64,000 nucleotides of DNA, from assembly GCF_019693445.1 (NCBI RefSeq), contig NZ_JAHRBL010000015.1, positions 1 to 64,000 of the forward strand. The letters are read 5' to 3'. The stretch comes from Deinococcus aquaedulcis. GTDB lineage: Bacteria > Deinococcota > Deinococci > Deinococcales > Deinococcaceae. The position numbers and the translations under genes were made by a program. This document shows positions 11,083-22,863 of this stretch, piece after piece. The notes below the pieces were generated by a model. The model was not told the DNA's origin and made no database searches. It worked only from the letters and a program-made list of their open reading frames with translations. Within the stretch, counting starts at the first letter, position 1. Every line of letters begins with the position of its first letter.

Positions 11083-12159
11083 TTAGCCCGGCGCGGCGGC
11101 GTGGGGAAAGGCGTACAGGTGCCCGCTGCGCAGCCCTGCGCCCAGCAGGTCGCCGGCGGGGGGGCGGTGGGCCAGCGGCTGTGGGGCCCGGCCCGGCGTG
11201 ACCAGCGCCAGTGGGGCGCGCAGCAGCCCGTCGGGCGTCACGTGCAGGTCACCGCGCGTACCCCGGAACGCCGCACCGCCCAGAGCCGCCACCAGCCCCA
11301 GCGGCGTGACGGCCGGCAGGGCGGCGGCGGCCTGGGCCAGCCAATTCCCCACATCCTGGCCCAGGGCGGCGGCAGGGTGCAGGCCGTCTGCGGTCTGGGC
11401 GCGCACCTGCTCGGCGCCGTGGCCCAGGCTGCCCACACTCAGGCTCAGGCCCAGGGCCTGCGCGGCCCGGCGCACCAGGGCCGCGTGCGCCTGCGCCGAG
11501 TCCTGCAGGTGCAGGTGGCGGGCGCCGCGCGCCCGCGCCGCTTGCAGCTGGGCGCTCAGGGCCTGCGGGCCCAGGGGGGCACCCAGCACCGCGCTGCCCA
11601 CCAGCCTTCCGCCGCGCGCCAGCCCCTGGCTGAAGGCAAACGGCAGGTCGTAGCCGCTGTCCAGCGGCGAGATCAGTAGAAAGGTGGGCCGGGCGCGGCG
11701 GGCCAGTTCGGCGCCCATCAGCCACTCGGCTTCCCAGGCGTGCAGGCTGGCCCCCAGCAGGCCTGCGCGCGCCGGCCAGCGGGTGGGCGCTGCGCCGGGG
11801 CCGGCCGCAATCACGGGCAGGCCCGGCGGCAGGGCCTCGCCCAGCAGTTCGGGCACGCCGTCGCCCAGGGTGATCAGGGCGTCAGGAGCAGCGGCCAGGG
11901 CCTGGGCCGCTGCGCGGCGCAGCTGGGCCGGGCCTGGGCCGCTGCGCGTGACCTGCAGGCTTGCCCCGGCAGCGTGGAGCGGGGGCTGCAGCCCGGCCAG
12001 AAAGGCCGCCGTGAAGCCCGGCAGGCTTTCGTGCACAGGCAACAACACGGCAAGGCGCAGGGGGCGTGGCCCCGGCAGGGCGGCGCGGCCTGTCCCCAGC
12101 AGGGCCGGCAGCACAGCCGCCGCTTTGAGCAAGCTGCGGCGCGAGGGGCCCGGGGTCAC
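11083..12159 (-). CDS. Tat-exported periplasmic-binding-protein-like protein
   Basis: 358 residues from the GTG at 12159. The N-terminus SRRSLLKAAAVLPALL is a twin-arginine signal. The rest alternates beta strands and alpha helices like type 1 periplasmic binding proteins (PLRLAVLLPVHESLPGFTAA, DALITLGDGVPELLG, LPVIAAGPG, FLLISPLDSGYDLPFAFSQG). It probably binds a small ligand outside the membrane, but no permease is encoded nearby. It is the last gene of the peptide/lipoprotein/tail-collar operon. The start is uncertain: a GTG at 12243 in the same frame lies 11 nt after a GGAGGAG, and the same site could drive a 31-codon ORF (ATG 12251) whose TGA overlaps the 12159 GTG as GTGA. Confidence 0.7.
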   Translation of the reverse strand: MTPGPSRRSLLKAAAVLPALLGTGRAALPGPRPLRLAVLLPVHESLPGFTAAFLAGLQPPLHAAGASLQVTRSGPGPAQLRRAAAQALAAAPDALITLGDGVPELLGEALPPGLPVIAAGPGAAPTRWPARAGLLGASLHAWEAEWLMGAELARRARPTFLLISPLDSGYDLPFAFSQGLARGGRLVGSAVLGAPLGPQALSAQLQAARARGARHLHLQDSAQAHAALVRRAAQALGLSLSVGSLGHGAEQVRAQTADGLHPAAALGQDVGNWLAQAAAALPAVTPLGLVAALGGAAFRGTRGDLHVTPDGLLRAPLALVTPGRAPQPLAHRPPAGDLLGAGLRSGHLYAFPHAAAPG

Positions 12160-12263
12160 GAAGGCCCCGGGGAACAGCTTTGGGTGGTCTCGCTGGTCCC
12201 TGACCCGGTCAGGGGGCAGCAGGCGAGGGGGCCAGACAAACACACGGACATGAACTCCTCCTC

Positions 12264-12779
12264 TCAGGACCGCGCGGGGTAAATGCCCTGCAGCGCGATG
12301 ATGAACGTGACTGCCAGGTAGGGCGGCAGGTTGTTGTGCGGCTGGTTGCCGCCGGCGGCGCCCACGCTCTGGGCACCCAGGGCCACGTTCGGGCTGCCGG
12401 GGCCGTAGGCGTTGTAGTTCACGCTGCGGGCCAGCGAGCGGTCCGTGGGCACGGCACTGGTCCCAGGAATGTCGAAGGCGCCCACCGCGTGGGTGTGGGG
12501 TGGCAGTTCGCTGCTCAGCAGGGTGACGGTGGCGGCGCCGCCCTGCTCGCCCTGGGTGCGGGGGGTCAGGCCAGGGCCGGCGCCGGGGGCCATCGGGCTG
12601 GCGGCCTGCAGGTTGGGCAGCGCAAAGGTGGTGCGCCCGTCGCCGCCGTACATGGTGCCCAGCAGCGAAAACAGCGCCGTGTTCTGCGCAATGGGCAGCA
12701 GCTGGCCGTTGCACAGAGCCCAGCCGCGCGGCGGAAAGTTGCCGGCGAACATCTGAATCTCTCCAATAAACGGTTCCAT
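12264..12779 (-). CDS. Phage tail-collar / microcystin-dependent-protein (MdpB)-like protein, copy 3
   Basis: 171 residues. The N-terminus MEPFIGEIQMFAGNF, PRGWALCNGQLLPI and TMYGGDGRTTFALPNL is the tail-collar fold found in phage short tail fibres and MdpB proteins. The C-terminal NNLPPYLAVTFIIALQGIYP is also characteristic. The central region (about 65-140) is variable, as expected for a displayed or binding face. The DLRGR motif kept in the two sister copies is altered to NLQAA. GAGG lies before the ATG. It has no signal peptide. It is the third of three tandem copies, and its ligand and export route are unknown. Confidence 0.92.
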   Translation of the reverse strand: MEPFIGEIQMFAGNFPPRGWALCNGQLLPIAQNTALFSLLGTMYGGDGRTTFALPNLQAASPMAPGAGPGLTPRTQGEQGGAATVTLLSSELPPHTHAVGAFDIPGTSAVPTDRSLARSVNYNAYGPGSPNVALGAQSVGAAGGNQPHNNLPPYLAVTFIIALQGIYPARS

Positions 12780-12884
12780 GTGGGCCTCGTGGCGGTGGGT
12801 GGGGGAAGGCAGAGGGGAACGAGAGGGCGTCCTACCCTTCAGCTGGGTCGTAGGCTGCAGCGCAAAGGGGCCCCCGCTGCACCC

Positions 12885-13409
12885 CTAGTTACGGGGTGGA
12901 AAAATGCCTTGCAGGGCAATAATGAAGTTCACGCACAGGTAGGGCGAGAGGTTCTGGTGGGGCTGCCCGCCGCCACTGGCGGCCAGCGAGGGCGCGGCCA
13001 ATGTTTTGGGCCGCCGCCCGGTGCCCACGTACAGTTCGCCGCTTTCAGGCTGCGCGAGGTAGGCCCCGGCACTCACGCCGCCGCCCTGGGCAGCGGTCAG
13101 GGTGCTGGCCTGCAGCGGGTGCGGATGCGCCGGCATCTGCGCGGCGGTAAGGGTCACGGTTTCGGTGCCGGTCAGCTGCCCCAGGGTCAGGGAAGCCCCG
13201 CCCGGCGGGGTGCCCATGTGGACCGGCAGGCGCCCGCGCAGGTCCGGCAGCGCGAAGTTGGTCTGCCCGTCGCCGCCGTACGTGGTGCCGATCAGGGCAA
13301 ACAGGGCGTCGTTCTCCGAGATGGGCAGCAGTTGCCCCTGGCACAGGGCCCAGCCCAGCGGCGCAAAGTTACCGCCAAACATCCGAATTTCACCCAGGTA
13401 TGGGGTCAC
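12885..13409 (-). CDS. Phage tail-collar / MdpB-like protein, copy 2
   Basis: 174 residues starting at a GTG at 13409, chosen because GGAGG lies 8 nt ahead and the product then begins VTPYLGEIRMFGGNF like its sisters. GWALCQGQLLPIS, TYGGDGQTNFALPDLRGR and the closing NLSPYLCVNFIIALQGIFPP are conserved tail-collar elements. The middle (about 85-145) differs completely from copies 1 and 3. These proteins may form trimeric fibre tips, as in phage. Here they sit in a lipoprotein operon with no head, tail or lysis genes, so a domesticated surface role is more likely than a prophage. Confidence 0.92.
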   Translation of the reverse strand: MTPYLGEIRMFGGNFAPLGWALCQGQLLPISENDALFALIGTTYGGDGQTNFALPDLRGRLPVHMGTPPGGASLTLGQLTGTETVTLTAAQMPAHPHPLQASTLTAAQGGGVSAGAYLAQPESGELYVGTGRRPKTLAAPSLAASGGGQPHQNLSPYLCVNFIIALQGIFPPRN

Positions 13410-13557
13410 GAAAGCCTCCAGGGCAGGGCTGGGGGAGGGGAAGAGCAGGGGAAGGGTCAGCCCGGCCGGGTTGAAACAGGGCAGCGCCGTGCTGGCGGCG
13501 CAGGGGGGAGCGGAAAGGCGGGCGCGGGGCCCCGGGGGTGGGGGCACCCGGCGGGCC

Positions 13558-14067
13558 TCAGTTGCGCGACGGGAAAATGCCCACCAGTGCGATCACGAAG
13601 TTCAGGGTCGAGAGGGGCGGCAGGTTGTTGTGCGCCTGCCCGCCCCCAGCGCTGCCCACCGAGGTATTGGCCAGGGCGCTCAGGGGGCTGGAGGCGGCGG
13701 CGTACATGGGCGCGCTGGCCAGCAGGCCGCCCTCGGGCAGGCTGGTGCTGCCAGCAGCGGTGCTGGCGACCAGAGTGTGGCTGTGGGCCGGCATTTCGCC
13801 CAGGCTCAGGGTGTGGGCGACTTCGCCGCCCGCCTGGCCCAGGTTCAGGGTCAGGCTGCCCTGGGTGCCCCAGTGCATGGGGACGCGCCCGCGCAGGTCC
13901 GGCAAGGCGAAGTTGGTCTGCCCGTTGCCGCCGTAGGTGGTGCCCAGTATGGAAAACAGCGCCTGATTCTGGTTGATAGGCAGCAGTTGCCCGTCGCACG
14001 TGGCCCAGCCACGCGGCGCGAAAGGCAGGGCACAGATCTGAATGGTGCCGATGTACGGTTCGTCCAT
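13558..14067 (-). CDS. Phage tail-collar / MdpB-like protein, copy 1
   Basis: 169 residues. MDEPYIGTIQICALPF, GWATCDGQLLPINQNQALF, GTTYGGNGQTNFALPDLRGR and the ending NFVIALVGIFPSRN give a clear tail-collar/MdpB assignment. GAGGCTCCCC precedes the ATG, 16 nt after the long repeat-rich lipoprotein gene. Residues 1-60 match copies 2 and 3 strongly, while about 85-145 is unrelated and rich in Ser/Ala. The pattern is one of gene duplication with a diversified central region. No signal peptide is visible, so export would need another route. Confidence 0.93.
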   Translation of the reverse strand: MDEPYIGTIQICALPFAPRGWATCDGQLLPINQNQALFSILGTTYGGNGQTNFALPDLRGRVPMHWGTQGSLTLNLGQAGGEVAHTLSLGEMPAHSHTLVASTAAGSTSLPEGGLLASAPMYAAASSPLSALANTSVGSAGGGQAHNNLPPLSTLNFVIALVGIFPSRN

Positions 14068-14083
14068 GGGGAGCCTCCGGGCC

Positions 14084-16891
14084 TCAGGGGTTGGGCGTCT
14101 CGCAGGGGCTGCCTACAGGGGTGCCTGTGGGGGTGCCCTGCACGACAATGCCCACCGTGGCGGGGTTGGCGTTGGCCAGGAAGCTCTGGGCACTGCCGCT
14201 GGAGAAGCCCTGAAGCTGCAGGGTGTTGGCGCCCACCTTCCAGACATACAGCCCTTCAATGCCGCTCACGCTGCGCAGGGCGTTGTTGCTGACGTTGGCG
14301 CACAGCTGCGCGCTGCTGGCGGCGCCATCGCCGCTTTGCAGCAGCGCGCCTTCCAGGGCTGTGCTGACCGACGTGTTCGTCTGGTTGCCGGTCATGGTGA
14401 CATGCACGCGGGATCCGTTTTTCAGGGCCACGAAGCGCAGGCCGTGAAAGGCAAAGTTGCTCACCGTGTTGTTCACGGCGCTCACGCGTAGGGTCCCTGC
14501 CTCTGCCACGATGCCCGAGAGCCCGATAGAACTGCCACTGGCCACGTTCTGCAGGGTGACGGTGTTGCCGCTCAGCAGCCACTCGTCAGTCTGGGCGGTG
14601 GTGTGCGCGGTGTTGACGCTGAACCCGCCCGCCACAGAAGTTGTGTTGGTCACGGTGTTGTTGTTCAGGACCGTCCGCGAGGCGCTGCCCGCCGCGTGGT
14701 CCACCCGCACGGCCGCCAGCCCATTGTTGGCGAAGGTGCTGTTGCGCACCGTGAGCACAGCGCGCCCGGTTTCGGTGTTCTGGGTGCTCACCTCCACGCC
14801 CTCGGTGCCGTTGTTCTGCACGTTCAAGCGGTCCAGGGTGGCGGTCAGGGTCTGGTTCTCGGGCACGATGCGCAGCCCCTCGGCCACGGCCCCCTGCAGC
14901 GTGCCCCCGGAGCCGGCGGCGCCGCTGCCCGTGACGCTCAGGGTGCCGCCCACGCCGGTCAGCAGGCTGCCGGTGCCCGGCGAGGCACTGGAATTCAGCG
15001 CCGTGATGGTCGCGTTCAGGGTGCCGCCCGTGAGGTTCAGGGCCGGGCCCGCGCTGGCGCCCACCGTGCCGGCGGTCAGGGTGAAGGTGCCCAGGCCGCT
15101 GCTCAGGATGCCACCGGTGGTGCCGCTCACGCTCTGGGCCTGCACCGTGACCGTGCTGCCGGTGCTCAGGTTCAGGGCGGGGCCTGCCGTGGCCGTCAGG
15201 CTGCCCGCGTTCAGGTCCAGGGTGCCCAGGTTGCTGCCAGTTGCGGCGCTGCTCGTGCCACTGATGTTCAGGCCGCGCACCACGTTGTTCTGGGCCAGCG
15301 TGACCCCGGCGCCTGCGCTGTGGCCGATCACGGTAGGCTGCGCGCCGGCAGGTAGGTAAGTCACGCCGCCCACCGTCAGGGCCGCGCCCTCACCGATCAG
15401 GGTCTGATTGTTCTTCAGGGTCACGCCGCTGCTTTGCCCGCCTGTGGTGCCGGTGCCGCGCGCCACGTACAGCACGTCCCCCGCCGCCGAGGCTGTCTGG
15501 GCCGCCGCCAGGGTATTGAAAGGTGTGCCCTGGCGCCCGTCCCCGTTCGCGCCGCTGTTGTTCACGAACCACACCCGGCCGTTCACGTTCACGTCGGCGG
15601 TGGTGTCGGTGCTGCTGCAGCCCTGGTTGTCGGCCACGCGGTAGATCAGCTGGTCAGTTACGGCCGGCTGGCCGTCGCCCACCTTGGAGGTGAAGGTGAA
15701 GTTCCCCGCCGCCCCTACCGCCGCCGCGCCGCCCCGGCGGGTGCTGCTGCCACTGAAGCTGAGCGCCGCGCCCCCATAGGTGCTGTAGGCCCCCGCCAGC
15801 CCGCTGCCCGCCGGCACCGAGAGCTGCACGTGGCCGGGCACGGCGTACGCCAGCGCCACGTTTTTCAGGGCGATATTCCCGCCGATCTTGGCAAGGCGCG
15901 TGGTGTTCCCCGCCGTGGTGGCCGAGCCGATGAACTGGGTGACGCCCGTGTTCAGCGTGCTACCGCACAGCGTCATGACGGGGGTGCTGGCGCCCAGTGC
16001 CCCGGCCCGCGCGGCGGCGCCGCTGGATACGCCCTGCTCTTCCACGCTCTCGGTCACGCGGGTGCGGCTGTCGTCCATCACCGCAAAATTCATATTGAAG
16101 CGGAAGGGATCGTCGGCAGAGTTGGCCTGCAGCGGCAGTTTCACGGCAATGGTCACCACACCGTCAAACTGCCCGGCGGCGGGGTTGCCCGGCAGCAGGC
16201 GGCTGTTTGTCACCGTCTTGCGCCGCACCACGTAGCCATAGGGAAAGAGGCGCGTGGCCCCGGCGGGCGGCGGGCTCACCTCGTCCTCGGCGAACACCTG
16301 CAGGTCCTCGCTGCCAGCCTTGGGCAGCAGGCGGTCAGCGCCGCTGGTGCGGTCCAGGGTCATGGCATGGGTGGGCAGGATGCTCTGGGCCAGCCCTGGG
16401 CCCGCCGCGCTGCCGTCAAAGCGCTGCAGGGCGCTGATGGCCGTCTCGCCAATGGTGCTGCCGGTGCTGGCGGCCACCAGCGTGAGGTTCTGGCGCGCCG
16501 CCGGGTAGGGCGTGCCGCCTGCGGCGGCGTTGCGCACCCGGAATGAGGCGTACAGGTAGCGCATGCCGCCCGCGCCACGCGTGCCCACTGTGAACGAGCT
16601 GTTCGCCAGCGGCTCCAGCTGAATGCCGCCCACGTTGGTCAGGGCCTGGGGCACCAGTTCGGCCCTGAAGCCTTCCGGGTCATTCAGGCCAGAAAAGGCG
16701 ATTTCCACGGTGCCCAGTGGGGTCAGGGCGGGGGCCGGGGCGGCGGGGGGTTCACTGGGAACCGGGTCGGTGCCGGGGGCGGGCGCCGCAGGTGGGGGGG
16801 CGGCCGGGGGCGCGGCCCCCTGGGGCGCCGCGCAGGCAGCCAGCAGCGCCAGCGACAGCAGCGTCACAGCCGAGAAATGCAGGGAACGCAT
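14084..16891 (-). CDS. Large lipoprotein with parallel beta-helix-like repeat domain
   Basis: 935 residues from the ATG at 16891 (GGAGG upstream). A lipoprotein signal ends in LLAAC. A Pro/Ala linker follows (about 25-55). Residues about 55-300 match the neighbouring lipoprotein (LGTVEIAFSGLND, RYLYASFRVRNAA, FPYGYVVRRKTV). After that comes a domain of repeated short strands with GxxLNxxxG, NNTVTN and SGNTV turns (about 380-900). The segment from VWFVNNSGANGDGRQGTPF, then LYVARGTG and NQTLIGEGA, is typical of parallel beta-helix surface proteins that bind or cut glycans, but no catalytic residues can be named. It probably stands at the cell surface and may anchor the tail-collar proteins encoded next. 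Confidence 0.8.
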   Translation of the reverse strand: MRSLHFSAVTLLSLALLAACAAPQGAAPPAAPPPAAPAPGTDPVPSEPPAAPAPALTPLGTVEIAFSGLNDPEGFRAELVPQALTNVGGIQLEPLANSSFTVGTRGAGGMRYLYASFRVRNAAAGGTPYPAARQNLTLVAASTGSTIGETAISALQRFDGSAAGPGLAQSILPTHAMTLDRTSGADRLLPKAGSEDLQVFAEDEVSPPPAGATRLFPYGYVVRRKTVTNSRLLPGNPAAGQFDGVVTIAVKLPLQANSADDPFRFNMNFAVMDDSRTRVTESVEEQGVSSGAAARAGALGASTPVMTLCGSTLNTGVTQFIGSATTAGNTTRLAKIGGNIALKNVALAYAVPGHVQLSVPAGSGLAGAYSTYGGAALSFSGSSTRRGGAAAVGAAGNFTFTSKVGDGQPAVTDQLIYRVADNQGCSSTDTTADVNVNGRVWFVNNSGANGDGRQGTPFNTLAAAQTASAAGDVLYVARGTGTTGGQSSGVTLKNNQTLIGEGAALTVGGVTYLPAGAQPTVIGHSAGAGVTLAQNNVVRGLNISGTSSAATGSNLGTLDLNAGSLTATAGPALNLSTGSTVTVQAQSVSGTTGGILSSGLGTFTLTAGTVGASAGPALNLTGGTLNATITALNSSASPGTGSLLTGVGGTLSVTGSGAAGSGGTLQGAVAEGLRIVPENQTLTATLDRLNVQNNGTEGVEVSTQNTETGRAVLTVRNSTFANNGLAAVRVDHAAGSASRTVLNNNTVTNTTSVAGGFSVNTAHTTAQTDEWLLSGNTVTLQNVASGSSIGLSGIVAEAGTLRVSAVNNTVSNFAFHGLRFVALKNGSRVHVTMTGNQTNTSVSTALEGALLQSGDGAASSAQLCANVSNNALRSVSGIEGLYVWKVGANTLQLQGFSSGSAQSFLANANPATVGIVVQGTPTGTPVGSPCETPNP

Positions 16892-16902
16892 GGAACCTCC
16901 GC

Positions 16903-17916
16903 TCAGGGGCACGAGTTGACGAGGTAGGTGGCGCCCGGGGCGCCGGCGGCGTCGGCAGTGCGCACCTGGCACACGCGGCGCGCGGGTAGGGTGCTCTCGG
17001 AGGCGTAGGCGCTGCCGGGCAGGATGTTCACGCCGGTCGCACCTGCGGCGGTGGCCCGGCCCAGCACCTGACTGTCGGGCAGGGCCTGCTCTTCCAGGGT
17101 CTGCGTGACCCGGGTGGCCGAATCGGTAACAACCAGAAAAGTCATGCGAAAGGCCCAGGGATCACGCGCGCTGCCCTGAGCAGGTGTCTGGGCGTTGTCG
17201 TTGGGCTGCAGGGGCAGCCGCACGCTGATCGCCACCCGGCCGTCGTACTGCCCGGGGGCCGGGTTGGCCGCCAGGGTGCGCCCGCCCGCCGGGGTGCGCA
17301 CCACGTAGCCGTAAGGAAACACCGTGGTCACGCCCAGATCGCTGTAGCTGGCCACTGGCGCGCCGCCGCGCGTGAAGTTGCCCGGCAGCACCTCCGATTC
17401 CAGAAACACCTGCAGGTCCTCGCCGCCCGTCACGGGGCGCACCTGCTCGGCGGCGGGCTGGTAATCCAGGGCGTGGGTGGGCCGCACGCTGCGCGCCACC
17501 CCGGCGGGGGCGGGTGCGCCGCTGAACACCGTCATGGCGCGCAGGGCGGTGCTGTCCACGTTGTCACTGACCCCAGCGGCCAGCAGTGTCAGGTTGCTGC
17601 GCGCGCTGGGCGAAGGCGTGCCGCCACTGGCCGCGTTGCGCACCCGGAACGTGGCGGTGATATAGCGCGTGCCGCCGCTGCCGCGCACGCCCACATCCGT
17701 CACGCTGACACTCAGGGGCGAGAGTTCCAGGCCCGCGCTGCTTTCTTCCAGGGCCAGCGGGCGCACCTGCGAGTGGGCCTGCGTGCTGCCCAGGCCGTCG
17801 AAGCTGATTTCCAGCAGACCCAGCGGGGCCAGGGCGGGCGGCGCCGGCACCGGGCGGGGCGCGCAGCCTGCCAGCAGCAGGGCGGCGGCCAGGGCCCAGG
17901 CGGCTCTACCACTCAT
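16903..17916 (-). CDS. Lipoprotein paralogous to the N-terminal part of the beta-helix lipoprotein
   Basis: 337 residues with signal MSGRAAWALAAALLLAGC and a clear lipobox. The body shares a line of motifs with residues 55-300 of the next gene: LGLLEISFDGLG, RYITATFRVRNAASGGTP, SGGEDLQVF-like VTGGEDLQVFLESEV, FPYGYVVRTPAGG, QYDGRVAISVRLPLQ, TDSATRVTQTLEEQ. The two therefore arose by duplication, and this copy lacks the beta-helix tail. Its ATG lies inside the end of the 59-residue peptide gene (11-nt overlap), so translation is probably coupled. The function is unknown. I do not recognise the shared domain. Confidence 0.8.
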   Translation of the reverse strand: MSGRAAWALAAALLLAGCAPRPVPAPPALAPLGLLEISFDGLGSTQAHSQVRPLALEESSAGLELSPLSVSVTDVGVRGSGGTRYITATFRVRNAASGGTPSPSARSNLTLLAAGVSDNVDSTALRAMTVFSGAPAPAGVARSVRPTHALDYQPAAEQVRPVTGGEDLQVFLESEVLPGNFTRGGAPVASYSDLGVTTVFPYGYVVRTPAGGRTLAANPAPGQYDGRVAISVRLPLQPNDNAQTPAQGSARDPWAFRMTFLVVTDSATRVTQTLEEQALPDSQVLGRATAAGATGVNILPGSAYASESTLPARRVCQVRTADAAGAPGATYLVNSCP

Positions 17917-18085
17917 GGGAGCCCCCCAGCGCCGGGTCCGGGTTCAGGCCGCCCGGCAGCACCGGCACGGAAATCACCAGCGTCAGGGCCTGCCACGGTC
18001 CCAGCAGCTGCAATTCCGGCGGGGTATACGGCGGCGGAGCAGCCAGGAGCGGGCCTCCTGGGGGGGCTTCATCTTCTTTGTTCAT
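17906..18085 (-). CDS. 59-aa peptide with a lasso-leader-like YxxPxLxxxG motif, candidate RiPP precursor
   Basis: The peptide begins MNKEDEAPPGGPLLAAPPP, then YTPPELQLLGPWQALTLV, and ends GGLNPDPALGGSHEW. The middle matches the lasso-peptide leader pattern Y-x2-P-x-L-x3-G-x5-T. The following Gly of that pattern is Val here. It has no signal peptide. Reality is supported by a TACAAT box 5 nt before the ATG (leaderless promoter) and by an 11-nt overlap with the next gene. No lasso cyclase, RRE or protease gene occurs in the window. It could instead be a small adaptor of the operon that resembles a leader by chance. Confidence 0.65.
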   Translation of the reverse strand: MNKEDEAPPGGPLLAAPPPYTPPELQLLGPWQALTLVISVPVLPGGLNPDPALGGSHEW

Positions 18086-18090
18086 TGCTC

Positions 18091-18096
18091 ATTGTA
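18091..18096 (-). promoter_or_regulatory. -10 box of the peptide/tail-collar operon (leaderless)
   Basis: TACAAT on the minus strand is separated from the ATG at 18085 by GAGCA only. This fits a leaderless mRNA and selects this start for the peptide gene. Confidence 0.6.
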
Positions 18097-18120
18097 GACA
18101 TACACACGGTCAGAAAGGTA

Positions 18121-18153
18121 AGTGCCCCGCTCCGGAAGAGGGGGCAGGGCACT
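18121..18153 (-). terminator. Hairpin after the RND operon
   Basis: AGTGCCC and GGGCACT can pair across a GC-rich loop downstream of the pump stop at 18229 and before the next promoter. The T-run is weak (TTACCTTTCT), so termination efficiency is uncertain. Confidence 0.45.
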
Positions 18154-18228
18154 GGGGGGTGATGGTTGATGGATGAAAACAACAGACCGGCAACACTCAA
18201 CCCTTGAGCAGAAGGGCAATAGGCGCGT

Positions 18229-21632
<3,404 letters not shown>

Positions 21633-21636
<4 letters not shown>

Positions 21637-22862
21637 GGCTGGGCCCCGCTGCGCGCCGTGACCCGGGTGCCGTCCTGCAGGCTGGCGGGCAGCGGCGAGA
21701 TCACGGCCTGCCCGGCGTCCAGCCCCTGCACCGCCACCTGGGTGCCGCTCTCGGCCACCACGGTGACCGGGGTGCGCTGGGCCACGCCAGCGGCGGCCAC
21801 GTACACCACGTTCTGCCCTTCTTCGGCCTGCACGGCGCTGCCCGGCACCAGCACGCCCTGGCCCAGGGTGACCCGGTAGCGCGCCTGGGCGGTGGCGCCC
21901 ACGGGCAGGGCGTCTCCACCCTGCACCCGCGCCGTGACCGGCACGAGGCGGTTGCTGCCGGCAATGCCCGGGGTTTCCACCACGGTCGCCACGTAGTTCT
22001 GCCCGCCGTAGCCCAGGTTCAGGGCCGTGCCGGGGCGCAGGGTGGCGGCGTCGTCAGCCGGCACGCTGAACTGCGCGCGCAGGCTGCCGGGGTCCACCAG
22101 CCGGAACACGGGCGAACCCTGCGCCACGAACTCACCCACCTCCACGTCCAGCGTGGCCACTGTGCCCGCAAAGGGCGCGCGAACCGCCGTGCGGGCCAGA
22201 TTTTCCTCGGCTTGCCGCACCCCGGTACGGGCCTGCTCCACCTGCACGCGCGCCAGCGGCACACTGCCCTGGGCGCTCTGGCCGTTCTGCGCGAGGTTGG
22301 TCCGCGCCTGGGCCAGCCCGCTTTCGGCCTGCGCCAGCCCCGAGCGCGCGGCCTGCAGGTCCGCCTGACTGATGCCGCCTAGGCCAAAGAGGCGCTCGGC
22401 GCTCTGGGCGTTGCTGCGGGCCTGGGCCAGCGTGGCCTCGGCCGCCTGCACCGAGGCGCGCAGGGCGGTGGCCGAGCCCTGGGTGGTGCGCTGGGTCTGG
22501 GCGAGGCTCAGCTGCGCCTGTTCCAGTTGCAGCCGGGCGTTGTCCAGCGCCTGCCGCTGCGGCAGGTCGTCCAGTTGCACCACCACCTCGCCGGCCTGCA
22601 CCCGCTCGCCTTCCTGGGCCAGCACGGCCTTGACGGCGCCGCCCGCCTGCGCCGCCACCTGACTGTCACGCTGGGCCTGCAGGGTGGCCGCCGCGCTGCG
22701 CTGCGCGCTGAGGGTGCCGGTTTTGGCGGTAACAGTGCTGACCTGCAGGGCGGTGGTCTTGGCAGGCGGGGCGTCAATGTCGTTCTCGGCCTTGGTGCTG
22801 CCCGGGGCCGTGCAGGCCGCCAGCAGCAGCGGCAGCGTCAGGGCGAAGGAGCGGGCGCGCAC
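21633..22862 (-). CDS. RND periplasmic adaptor (HlyD/AcrA family) lipoprotein
   Basis: 409 residues from a GTG. The lipoprotein signal [13 protein letters not shown] is followed by a lipoyl/barrel-sandwich half ([20 protein letters not shown]), a long Gln/Ala-rich coiled-coil hairpin (about 100-205), then the second lipoyl half ([20 protein letters not shown]) and beta-barrel/membrane-proximal domains ([18 protein letters not shown]). It bridges the RND pump and a TolC channel. It lies 1 nt from the upstream TolC stop and overlaps the pump by 4 nt, so the genes are translated together. Confidence 0.95.
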
Positions 22863-22863
22863 C

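Noticed and set aside
11083..12714. 543-residue reading of the binding-protein gene running back into the tail-collar gene
   Set aside because: The extra N-terminus is out of frame with the tail-collar gene on the same strand. A Tat signal at 12159 gives the natural start.
11083..18085. Tail-collar operon as a prophage remnant
   Set aside because: No head, portal, terminase, integrase or lysis genes, and the genes sit in a lipoprotein operon with its own promoter and terminator.
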